34,732 bases of DNA from Ensifer sp. IC4062 (GTDB taxonomy: Bacteria; Pseudomonadota; Alphaproteobacteria; Rhizobiales; Rhizobiaceae). Positions 8,200-14,718 of this stretch are shown here, in pieces. The notes under the pieces are model-generated. The model was not told the DNA's origin and did not search any database. It saw only the letters and a list, made by a program, of their open reading frames with translations. The position numbers and the translations under genes were made by a program. The stretch's first letter is position 1. Every line of letters starts with the position of its first letter. Location: NCBI RefSeq assembly GCF_020193575.1, contig NZ_JADYVD010000061.1, forward strand, positions 1 to 34,732. Direction: 5' to 3'.

Positions 8200-8590
8200 G
8201 CGGCTTCGTCGGTGCTTAGCCCTTTCCACTGGAACGAGGAAGCGCTGGCTTTCCTTTGAAAAGAAGCAATGCCGAACTGAAAACCGTCACGCGCTTGTCC
8301 GGAAATTGCTCTCCCGCCTGTTCCTCGAACCGGCCCAGATGTGCGTCTGACAGGACGCAGTAGTGTAAAAACATTCTCGCCGTGCGTGGGAGTCCGGCCA
8401 ATGAGACAGCGGGCGTGTGAGCTTGAGCTCTGACCGCTGATTTTCGGCCACTCGAAGACGTGGAGCCCCGATCGACCATGACTGTTGACAGCTGTCAACC
8501 TTGGCGATCTGTCGGCTAGAGGCGCGAATTGAGCTACAGCACCGGACGAGGTGCGCGCCGCAGGCAGAAGGAACCCAATTGCGGCCGCTG
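8200..8590. other. Intergenic stretch without a gene, holding one parS-like site
   Basis: 391 bp between two convergent genes. Apart from the palindrome at 8484 and a possible decayed piece of the mosaic repeat near 8535-8560 (CTACAGCACCGG), I see no coding, RNA or terminator signal. Confidence 0.5.
8484..8499. promoter_or_regulatory. parS-like 16-bp palindrome, copy 4
   Basis: A perfect GTTGACAGCTGTCAAC, the copy nearest to repC (about 1.1 kb past its stop codon). Confidence 0.75.
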
Positions 8591-9076
8591 CTATTTTCCC
8601 CTAGCAGCTTCCTCCGCGGCGAGCCGGTGAAGAAAATCGGCAAAATCGGGGTCCTCGCCCGGTAGCAAAAGCGGCAGGTTGTCACGAAAATCCTCGCGTC
8701 GGCACCACTCGCGCATGAAGTCCTCCCATGTGCGCCAGCGGCGCATTTTCCGCCGTGACATGTTTTCTTCATGGATCACTAAATAGGCGCGTTCGAACAG
8801 CGAAATCAGAATACCGAATATTCCGAGCATTCGCTCGCGCTGATCTTCGGTGAGATCGGGGGTTGCCGTTCTAGACTGCAGTTTCAAATCCGCATTGTCG
8901 ATAGTGAGCTTCAGGAAGTCGATGTAGCCATCGGAGAGGCGCTGATTGATTTCCTCCTCTTCATTTTCGCGCGCCTTGCGCTGCTCGTAGACAAAAACGA
9001 AAATCGCCAAAGGCAGGCCAAAAACTATTGAGATGGTGCCCAGTAGTTCCCAAACCTGCATAAAATTCATATTCAT
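8591..9076 (-). CDS. Small single-pass membrane protein of unknown function
   Basis: 161 residues, not recognised. An N-terminal transmembrane helix spans about residues 8-29 (LLGTISIVFGLPLAIFVFVY). A charged helical segment follows (EQRKARENEEEEINQRLSD), then a cytoplasmic domain with an amphipathic stretch ERMLGIFGILISLFERAYLVIHEE. The C-terminal part is rich in Arg and Trp (MRRWRTWEDFMREWCRREDF), then acidic. The layout resembles small membrane-anchored proteins encoded singly on accessory replicons. The ATG at 9076 has GGGATGG nearby; a second ATG two codons later is possible. No operon partner is visible. Confidence 0.65.
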   Translation of the reverse strand: MNMNFMQVWELLGTISIVFGLPLAIFVFVYEQRKARENEEEEINQRLSDGYIDFLKLTIDNADLKLQSRTATPDLTEDQRERMLGIFGILISLFERAYLVIHEENMSRRKMRRWRTWEDFMREWCRREDFRDNLPLLLPGEDPDFADFLHRLAAEEAARGK

Positions 9077-9625
9077 GTTCCATCCCTTATGGAGAAGGGC
9101 GTCGACGAAATGATTGACGAGTTCTCTCAGAGGTATCCGCAGTCAATCGCGCATTAGAAGCTCACGACACATCGCAAGGATGTAGGACCTTCGGCCATGC
9201 CAGGACGCGGAGCCGGCCACCACCGGCTGGTCGCTTTGATTGCGCTGCATGATCTTGCCCACCAGCAGGACCAAGCTCGTCAGCAGATCGGGTCACCGGT
9301 CACGTTCGTTGCCACAAGCGGAGACTTGGTCCGTTTCTGGCCGTCCGAGGTGTCGGAAATTAGGAGCGAGATAGCTTCCGCGACGTGCAATTAAAGTCTT
9401 TTTTGCCAATACGTTACGATAACCGCAGAATTGTTAAGAAACCGCCACCAGACGCTGCCAAATGCACATCGAAGCGAATCCGTCTCGCAGCCGGAGTTTC
9501 GGATATTTTACGCCTCAAAGCAATGGTTGGACACGGCGCGGGACCATGTGACATTGCCCCTGCCCTGTCTCTTCACCGATGCAGGCCGAAGAGACGATCG
9601 CCCTCTCCCGACGGCGCCGCCTATC
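9077..9625. other. 549-bp stretch between the small membrane protein gene and repC
   Basis: No convincing gene: the short open frames lack Shine-Dalgarno sites and have unrelated composition. There is a GATTGAC...GTCAATC inverted pair (9112-9148) and a short AT-rich tract at 9390-9445 (TTAAAGTCTTTTTTG). I see no parS copy and no clear terminator after repC. Confidence 0.4.
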
Positions 9626-10924
9626 CTAGCTCGAGCGGGCAACTCCTCCATTTCCTTTTGCACGGCTCAACGCCAGGACCATTGGGGCAAGCGAAAATTC
9701 CTGCCGTTGCGCCCGTCTGGTGAGTTCACGCAAGTATCCGCCCGGCGATGTGATCTGCTCGGCTCTTTCCAGGATGCAGGCGACGATGGTTGCCGCGTTC
9801 TCGCAGCCGAGGATGGAGCAGGCTTCGTCATAGGCATCAGCGCTGACATTGAGCATGGAGCGGACGACGATCGCCGCTGTCATCAGATCCTTCCAATTCA
9901 AAATCCGGCCGGAGGGCCCATAGTCGGTGATCTGCGGGCAGGCTTGCAGGACGGCGGGCAACGGGATTTCGCGGCACGGTCGTTGAGGTGGCGCACTCGG
10001 TCGATCGGCGGCTGAAGGCGAGCATGCTTGGCGTGACGGCTCCAGTCGATGTTCTGTCAAAGGCTGTGCAGTTTCGGCTGCTTTCCGCAGAAACGGTTGC
10101 CGCCCTTTTCCCAAGCCACGTTCAGATTCAGAAAGGGAGTCTGGATGTGAATTCTGTATGTGGCATCCATTCCGGTGGTCATTGGTGTCCGTTTTTTGGG
10201 AATTCAGCAATTTTTCCAACCGGTTGGTAAGATCGCGACGAAGATGGTTCATCGAGTCGAGAATGGCCTCGATGTCGGAGGCTGAGGGCTTGCGGGGAAT
10301 CTGCGCGATGAGCAGTTCGAACGTTCGCTCACAATCGTGCCAGTCGCTTTGTGGGGCGCTTTCGCGGAAGAGATCGAGCAACTTCGCGATATCGCGCCGG
10401 CAGAGGCTCAATCGCTCACGCATGATGCGCAGATGCTGCCGTTCAGCGGTGAGCTCCGCGGCGGTGGTTTCGATTTCGGCCGCACGTGCGACCAGCGGAG
10501 AAAGATCGAACCCGAAGGCCTCTCCGACGGCACCGCTGTGGCTTCGCCGGGCATAGCGCTTGCCGTTCGGGCTGTCGCGCCGAAGGATCAAGCCTGCTTC
10601 GACGAGAGCGGCGAGGTGGCGCCGCAAAGTCGTTCCGGCCATGCCATGCGCTCGAAGCGAAAGCTGGGCATTGGACGGAAAAACGACAAGGCCGGTTTCC
10701 CCGGAGAGTTCGGGGCCGGGATAAAAGCTCAGCAGCGCATTCAGCACCGCCAGCGAGCGATCGGAGACGCCAACCACGGTCTTCGCTTCGCAGAGCCAGC
10801 GAAACAATTTCCATTTGTCGATCGATCGCTCCGCCCGGGTGCGGCTGGCGGTGATTTGGCTTGCGAGCATGCCAAGCGTCATCCGCCGCCGCCCGAAGGG
10901 CGTCGTCACACTTCCACGTTCCAT
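9626..10924 (-). CDS. repC: Replication initiator RepC
   Basis: 432 residues, the initiator of repABC replicons, which binds the origin lying inside its own coding sequence. The N-terminal half (about 1-160) is the conserved DNA-binding part: FGRRRMTLGMLASQ, DKWKLFRWLCEAK, SDRSLAVLNALLSFYP, and a winged-helix-like FPSNAQLSLRAHGMAGTTLRRHLAALVEAGLI. A less conserved linker (about 240-320) follows, with a C-terminal domain starting around LPAVLQACPQI and containing GYLRELTRRA. AAGGTGAAG lies five bases before the ATG. It is the last gene of repABC and is set apart from repB by 156 bp that encode the antisense RNA. Expression should be limited by that RNA as well as by RepA/RepB control of the operon. 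Confidence 0.96.
   Translation of the reverse strand: MERGSVTTPFGRRRMTLGMLASQITASRTRAERSIDKWKLFRWLCEAKTVVGVSDRSLAVLNALLSFYPGPELSGETGLVVFPSNAQLSLRAHGMAGTTLRRHLAALVEAGLILRRDSPNGKRYARRSHSGAVGEAFGFDLSPLVARAAEIETTAAELTAERQHLRIMRERLSLCRRDIAKLLDLFRESAPQSDWHDCERTFELLIAQIPRKPSASDIEAILDSMNHLRRDLTNRLEKLLNSQKTDTNDHRNGCHIQNSHPDSLSESERGLGKGRQPFLRKAAETAQPLTEHRLEPSRQACSPSAADRPSAPPQRPCREIPLPAVLQACPQITDYGPSGRILNWKDLMTAAIVVRSMLNVSADAYDEACSILGCENAATIVACILERAEQITSPGGYLRELTRRAQRQEFSLAPMVLALSRAKGNGGVARSS
10128..10235. other. Probable origin of replication inside repC
   Basis: Within the middle of repC this stretch is much richer in A and T than the rest of the gene (for example GTTTTTTGGGAATTCAGC and TTTTTCC). In characterised repABC plasmids the origin lies in an AT-rich region in the middle of repC. 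The position is inferred from that rule and local composition; no initiator repeats were identified. Confidence 0.5.
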
Positions 10925-10946
10925 TTTTCTTCACCTTATCCAAGGC

Positions 10947-10970
10947 AAAAGAAAACCGTTCGCCGAAACG
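10947..10970 (-). terminator. Terminator-like structure in the repC leader
   Basis: Read leftward, CGTTTCGGCGAACG forms a short stem directly followed by GTTTTCTTTT, 23 bases before the repC start codon. In repABC plasmids, binding of the ctRNA to the leader favours a terminator just upstream of repC. This is the natural candidate, but the stem is weak (4-6 bp). Confidence 0.5.
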
Positions 10971-10983
10971 ACGTCAAAAACTC

Positions 10984-11012
10984 TTGACACTGATTCGCGG
11001 AAATGGGATTCT
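10984..11012 (+). promoter_or_regulatory. Promoter of the repB-repC antisense RNA
   Basis: A perfect -35 TTGACA (10984-10989), a 17-bp spacer and a -10 GATTCT (11007-11012), reading opposite to repC. Transcription would start near 11019. Confidence 0.65.
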
Positions 11013-11018
11013 CAGGTC

Positions 11019-11073
11019 GCTACACGAGAGAAGGGTTTCCGCAGCGCTAGTCGTTCGGAAGCCTTTTTCTTTT
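11019..11073 (+). ncRNA. Countertranscribed RNA between repB and repC (incompatibility RNA, inc-alpha type)
   Basis: An antisense RNA of about 50-55 nt predicted from a complete unit. The promoter TTGACA-17-GATTCT is followed by a stem GGTTTCCG (11034-11041) pairing with CGGAAGCC (11056-11063), then a T-rich run TTTTTCTTTT (11064-11073). It is fully complementary to the repC mRNA leader. In this plasmid family such RNAs pair with the leader, block RepC production, set copy number and cause incompatibility. Strand, position in the repB-repC gap and size all match the family pattern. The exact 5' end is inferred. Confidence 0.8.
11034..11073 (+). terminator. Intrinsic terminator of the antisense RNA
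   Basis: An 8-bp stem with one wobble pair (11034-11041 with 11056-11063), a 14-nt loop, then TTTTTCTTTT. This is the cleanest intrinsic terminator in the window. It ends just short of the repB stop codon at 11081. Confidence 0.75.
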
Positions 11074-11080
11074 GCTCTGT

Positions 11081-12085
11081 TTAATCTCCTGTTTCCTGTT
11101 GGTATTCGAGGTACAGAGATTGCAGCCTCTGCCTCACGAAATCGGCAAAACCCGGCGCAACCTTCCGGCTGAAGGCAAGAGTCGTTTCTGACTCTGTCTC
11201 GCGAATGCGCACCGGACGCGTGCGGTCAGGCGCGACCCAGGCTTCCGCCTTTGATCGCTCCTTGGCCGTATTGAGGAAGCTGAACAGCTTTTCGAAGCGC
11301 TGATCGCTTTCGCCAGCCGGAAACTCGGTCTTTTCGATAAACTCGAGCGCTCGCGACCGGTTGCCATCGAGATCGACAAGATCGGCCAGCTCCATCCACC
11401 GCCGGCGTCCAAAGCCGGGGGCGGCACCGACCGCCTCGATCACTTCGACCGGGAGCCGACGCACCACCGTAATCATCTTCGAGAGCGCCGCTTTGTCGAC
11501 GCCGAGCGACGACATGATGATCTCGCGGGAGAAGCCGCGGTCTTCTAGACGCGTCGCAAACAGGGCGCGCTCGATGAAAGAGAGATCCGTTCGGGCGTTG
11601 TTCTCCTGCCCCTGGGATACCACAAGCTGTTCGTCGCTGAGATTGCGAATAACCGCCTTGACCTTGCCGCCAATCTCGCGGACCGCCGCAAGCCGCCGGT
11701 GACCATAGGCGACCTGGTAGCGGTCCTTGGCCGCCGGATGCGGTCTGACAAGGATCGGGACCTGTTGTCCGTGGTCGCGGATCTGCTGCACCAGCGCGGC
11801 TTGTGCCTCGGCCGTAACACCCAGCCGATCAACGACGAAGGAGGCATCGATCAGCGAAGGGTCGAGATCGACGATCGATTGCCCTTCGGCAAGCTGGCGC
11901 TCCAGTTCCTCCGCGCGCTCCACCTTCTGCGTGATGTTCGAGAGCGACCTGGTAATCCCGCCGACGAGGCCGCTTGGCCGATGGCCCGCCGCAAGGCCGG
12001 CGATCGGGCGCTCGACGGCCGGCCGCTCTCCGTCGAGCGGAGCGGTCGGACTGTCGGAAATGCCGATCAGGTTCTTGCGCGCCAT
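11081..12085 (-). CDS. repB: Partition protein RepB (ParB family)
   Basis: 334 residues; the centromere-binding protein that loads on parS and, with RepA, segregates the replicon. The N-terminal region (1-75) includes SGLVGGITRSLSNI, the typical RepB start that contacts RepA. The ParB nuclease-like/CTPase core follows, with QQVPILVRPHP near 107-117 and YGHRRLAA at 127-134. QGQENNARTDLSFIERA near 158-173 leads into a helix-turn-helix around 183-210 (GFSREIIMSSLGVDKAALSKMITV) for site recognition. A C-terminal dimerisation part is expected at the end. GGAAGG, inside the end of repA, precedes the ATG; only 3 bp separate the genes, so no parS fits between them. Confidence 0.96.
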   Translation of the reverse strand: MARKNLIGISDSPTAPLDGERPAVERPIAGLAAGHRPSGLVGGITRSLSNITQKVERAEELERQLAEGQSIVDLDPSLIDASFVVDRLGVTAEAQAALVQQIRDHGQQVPILVRPHPAAKDRYQVAYGHRRLAAVREIGGKVKAVIRNLSDEQLVVSQGQENNARTDLSFIERALFATRLEDRGFSREIIMSSLGVDKAALSKMITVVRRLPVEVIEAVGAAPGFGRRRWMELADLVDLDGNRSRALEFIEKTEFPAGESDQRFEKLFSFLNTAKERSKAEAWVAPDRTRPVRIRETESETTLAFSRKVAPGFADFVRQRLQSLYLEYQQETGD

Positions 12086-12088
12086 CGA

Positions 12089-13285
12089 TTACTTCCTTCC
12101 CCAGACCTTGCGGATCATCTCCTCAATCTCCGCATTGACGAGCGAGAGCGAATCCATCGCCCGATCATAGGTGCCGCGAATGAATTGCGAGCGTTCCACC
12201 TCGTAGAGCGTCTGCTTGGTGACGCCTGCGTCCGATATGGCAGTCGACTTCACCATGGCATTCTGGAGCATGCGATTGCCGAAGATCGCCCGCATGAAGC
12301 CGGTCATCTGGCTTTGCGGTCCGTCGTTCGGCTCGAAACGGGTGACGAGATAGCGCATCCAGTCGTAGCTCGTGCGACCGCCCGCCTTTTCCACCACGGT
12401 CATGAGGTCGCTCGTCATCGACAGGAACTGCGACATCGACATCACGTCGAGCATTTGCGGATGCACGGTGATGAGCACCGAAGTGGCAGCGCAGAGCGCC
12501 GACATGGTCAGAAAGCCGAGCTGCGGCGGGCAGTCGATGACGACGATATCGTAGAAACTCTCGATCTCGGAAAGCGCCTCGCCGATTCGCGCGAAGAACA
12601 AGGTTTCGGCCGAGCCGCCGATCATCGCCTTCGGCGTCTCATGTTCGAACTCCATCAGTTCGAGATTGCCCGGTATCAGGTGGAGATTGGTGGTGTAGGT
12701 CGAGCGGACAACGTCGGCGATGGGGCGCGGGTTCTCGTAGCGGATAGCGCCATAAAGGGTTTCGGCCTCACCGACGTCGAGCTCCGGCTGATGGCCGAAG
12801 AGCGCGGAGAGCGATGCCTGCGGATCGAGGTCGATCGCCAACACGCGATAGCCGCGGAGCGCCAGATATTGGGAGAGATGGGCCGACGTCGTCGTCTTGC
12901 CCGAGCCGCCCTTGAAGTTCATCACCGAAACGACCTGGAGCTTTTCGCCCGGTCGGCGGTGAGGGATGTATTTTCCGGTCTTGGCACCCTCGTCGAGCAC
13001 ACGGCGAATGCGATCGATGTCCTCGACGGAGTACATGCGCCGGCCATTTGACAGAGGCTGCGGCCCATGGCCTTCTGACGCGATCTGGCGCAGGTAGCCT
13101 TCACCGATTCCGATGAAGGCGGCCGCCTCGGCCGGAGTAAACAGCCGCATCGTCTTTTGTGCCGTCGGGGAGAAGATCTTTTTCTGATGTTCCTGCAGTT
13201 GATGAGCAAGCTCCTGAGCGTCGGCGGACAGCAGGGATGGCAAATGCTCCTGCTCCTCAAGACCCTGGATTTTCTGCTGCAACAT
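12089..13285 (-). CDS. repA: Partition ATPase RepA (ParA family)
   Basis: A deviant-Walker ATPase that moves RepB-bound DNA and represses the repABC promoter. With the ATG at 13285 it has 398 residues, the usual size. GGAG six bases upstream supports this start over an in-frame TTG at 13318, which lacks a ribosome site. An N-terminal helix-turn-helix lies near residues 48-85 (LFTPAEAAAFIGIGEGYLRQIASEG). The Walker A box MNFKGGSGKTTTSAHL covers 122-137, with the two lysines expected of ParA proteins, followed by VLAIDLDPQASLS at 148-160. A Walker B-like VVIDCPPQLGFLT lies further on. It is the first gene of the operon. Confidence 0.96.
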   Translation of the reverse strand: MLQQKIQGLEEQEHLPSLLSADAQELAHQLQEHQKKIFSPTAQKTMRLFTPAEAAAFIGIGEGYLRQIASEGHGPQPLSNGRRMYSVEDIDRIRRVLDEGAKTGKYIPHRRPGEKLQVVSVMNFKGGSGKTTTSAHLSQYLALRGYRVLAIDLDPQASLSALFGHQPELDVGEAETLYGAIRYENPRPIADVVRSTYTTNLHLIPGNLELMEFEHETPKAMIGGSAETLFFARIGEALSEIESFYDIVVIDCPPQLGFLTMSALCAATSVLITVHPQMLDVMSMSQFLSMTSDLMTVVEKAGGRTSYDWMRYLVTRFEPNDGPQSQMTGFMRAIFGNRMLQNAMVKSTAISDAGVTKQTLYEVERSQFIRGTYDRAMDSLSLVNAEIEEMIRKVWGRK

Positions 13286-13326
13286 CGCCCTCTCCGAAAA
13301 CTGCGCAAAATTCGACAATAAGGCCC

Positions 13327-13340
13327 TATCTGCGCAGATA
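13327..13340. promoter_or_regulatory. Perfect palindrome over the repABC -10 box, candidate RepA operator
   Basis: TATCTGCGCAGATA, a 14-bp perfect palindrome overlapping the predicted -10 hexamer (13342-13337) of repABC. It lies 42 bp upstream of the repA ATG. RepA of related plasmids autorepresses by binding near the promoter, so this is the best operator candidate; binding is inferred. Confidence 0.55.
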
Positions 13341-13364
13341 TACTATGCGCCGATTCGTTGCCAA
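13337..13364 (-). promoter_or_regulatory. Predicted repABC promoter
   Basis: Read leftward: -35 TTGGCA (13364-13359), a 16-bp spacer, -10 TATATC (13342-13337). Transcription would begin near 13330, giving a leader of about 45 nt. Confidence 0.5.
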
Positions 13365-13375
13365 TTTACAAACGC

Positions 13376-13405
13376 TTAACAAAAACCCCGCTTATCCCGC
13401 AGGGG
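13376..13405 (-). terminator. Terminator-like hairpin upstream of the repABC promoter
   Basis: Read leftward, CCCC-T-GC (13405-13399) pairs with GCGGGG (13391-13386) around a GGGATAA loop, followed at once by TTTTTGTT. It would stop transcripts arriving from the palindrome region before they reach the repABC promoter. Confidence 0.5.
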
Positions 13406-13438
13406 ACGTGGCAGTTTTATGAATTTCTCTGTTTAACA

Positions 13439-13454
13439 GTTGTCCGCGGACAAC
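13439..13454. promoter_or_regulatory. repA-proximal 16-bp palindrome, copy 1 (parS-like variant)
   Basis: GTTGTCCGCGGACAAC, perfect; with one flanking base pair it extends to 18 bp (13438-13455). It fits GTTNNNNGCNNNNAAC and differs from the dispersed version in four positions (T, C, G and A at 5, 7, 10 and 12). It may be RepB's site for partition or for control of repABC. It is 154 bp upstream of the repA start. Confidence 0.75.
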
Positions 13455-13478
13455 TTTTGTGAGCGGACGCTCGATTCG

Positions 13479-13494
13479 GTTGTCCGCGGACAAC
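13479..13494. promoter_or_regulatory. repA-proximal 16-bp palindrome, copy 2 (parS-like variant)
   Basis: A second perfect GTTGTCCGCGGACAAC, exactly 40 bp from the first, which puts both on nearly the same face of the helix. No third copy is seen in the window. Confidence 0.75.
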
Positions 13495-13808
13495 TAGGGC
13501 GTTGCTGTCGCGCCTGCGACTTGGCTGCGGAGGTCTCCGTGGGCGTCAAGTTACGCGGGCAATGGCCCGAGCACCGTAGGGGTCACAAGCCATGACACGG
13601 ATCCCCAATGGGAGCACGTCCGACCGGGCAACGGGCAGGGGCTGTTGTCTCGCGACAGCGGCGGCTGGCTGCAGAAAACATATTGGAAGTGGAGAAGTCC
13701 TGCTCTCGGTGAATCGGCCGAAGAGCCGTTGCTACATGCTTTTTGAAGCTGATGCTTTTGCCGTCATAGACTCGGTTGAGCTGTGATGACGGCCGGCCCC
13801 CTTTCCAT
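13495..13808. other. 314-bp stretch with no supported gene
   Basis: The longest frame here (ATG at 13592, 64 codons, rightward) has no Shine-Dalgarno site and no recognisable sequence. I see no further partition-type palindromes, promoter or terminator. Confidence 0.4.
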
Positions 13809-13995
13809 CATTCCTGTGCTCGTCACAGGAATCCAGTAGCGCCGCGTCGGCGGCGCGAGGCCGCTAGACGCAGCGACAGAAGCGCTTTCGTCTTCGCTTA
13901 TTCAAGCCGGTTCCGACTGGTTCCCGCCGCTCTACCTCGAGTCATTCACGGCGCGGACGCGCCGGCGCTGGATTCCTGTGACAAGCACAGGAATG
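13809..13995. mobile_element. MITE-like palindromic element of about 187 bp
   Basis: Two 28-base inverted arms at 13809-13836 and 13968-13995 match at 27 of 28 positions, with further partial match inward (GCGCCGCGTC against GCGCGTCC). Each arm is itself a hairpin: ATTCCTGTG and CACAGGAAT form a 9-bp stem around five bases. The 131-bp interior has no coding frame of note. The arm motif (CACAGGAATCCAG) is, as I recall, repeated in many rhizobial genomes, which suggests a non-autonomous element or structural repeat. No clear target duplication is visible at the ends. Confidence 0.55.
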
Positions 13996-14335
13996 AGGGA
14001 AGACGAGAGGCGCTGCCAACCAGCAATACGCCGCTGTCGTGCGCTATGGCGGTCGCCGTCAAGACCAATGTAACCCTTTGAATTTGTTCGGGTCCTGTTG
14101 GACGCTTGCGACCTGAGACGGATGGGATCGATCCGGAAGCGTGAAGCTGGATCGCGCGTCGTTCCTGATCCATGAGCCTGCGAACTCAAGCGTGATTGGC
14201 GCGACATTGACCTTGCCGCGAGCGAGCGGCGATCGGAGAGTAGCCCCGATAGAACATAAATTTAGTAGACTATTGACAGACCGCCCGATTGTGGCACGAT
14301 TGTGTCTGAAAAACGCGAACAGGGAAGGGCGCTGC

Positions 14336-14515
14336 ATGTTCTATCTCGGCGGAATGACGCTTGGCTACTTCGAGCCGCCCGCGCCGAAGGCGGTGATGCG
14401 CAACGAAAAGGCCGCTTCCGATGTCGTCCGTGGCGACGTTTCGGCGGAGCGCGAACGGGAGCAGGAACAGAAATGGGCGCGTGCATTCCTGACACCTTGG
14501 CATCTCTTCTACTAG
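14336..14515 (+). CDS. 59-residue protein of unknown function
   Basis: A short gene starting with MFYLGGMTLGYFEPPAPKA and ending in AFLTPWHLFY. GGGAAGGG lies six bases before the ATG. TTGACA at 14274-14279 could be its -35 box, though the -10 box is poor. The middle is charged (DVSAEREREQEQKWARA) and probably helical, between hydrophobic, aromatic-rich ends. It may sit at the membrane surface. No homologue is known to me; coding status rests on the ribosome site, codon-position GC and the aromatic-rich ends. Confidence 0.55.
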   Translation: MFYLGGMTLGYFEPPAPKAVMRNEKAASDVVRGDVSAEREREQEQKWARAFLTPWHLFY

Positions 14516-14718
14516 AAAGGGATTGCTCCACTAAAAAGGCGATCGTGGCGAACCGTGACGCGGCGCGCTGTCCGCTCTAGGTTAGCGAAGATGCATCTGT
14601 GCGGCCGGCGGCCTCCCGGCGATGGTTCTCGGTTGGGCCATCGCAACACGTTGATCGTGCAGCATCCGCCGTGGAAAACCGGCGTGCCTCTTCAGCGGGA
14701 CTGTTGCCGCGGCAGGAA

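Noticed and set aside
9385..9723. Frames between the small membrane protein gene and repC
   Set aside because: They overlap the repC 3' end and lack start signals; treated as non-coding.
13286..13318. Extended repA start (TTG at 13318)
   Set aside because: No ribosome site lies upstream of it; the ATG at 13285 has GGAG at good spacing and gives the normal family length.
13592..13786. 64-codon rightward frame downstream of the repA-proximal palindromes
   Set aside because: No ribosome site, no family resemblance and no conserved-looking composition.
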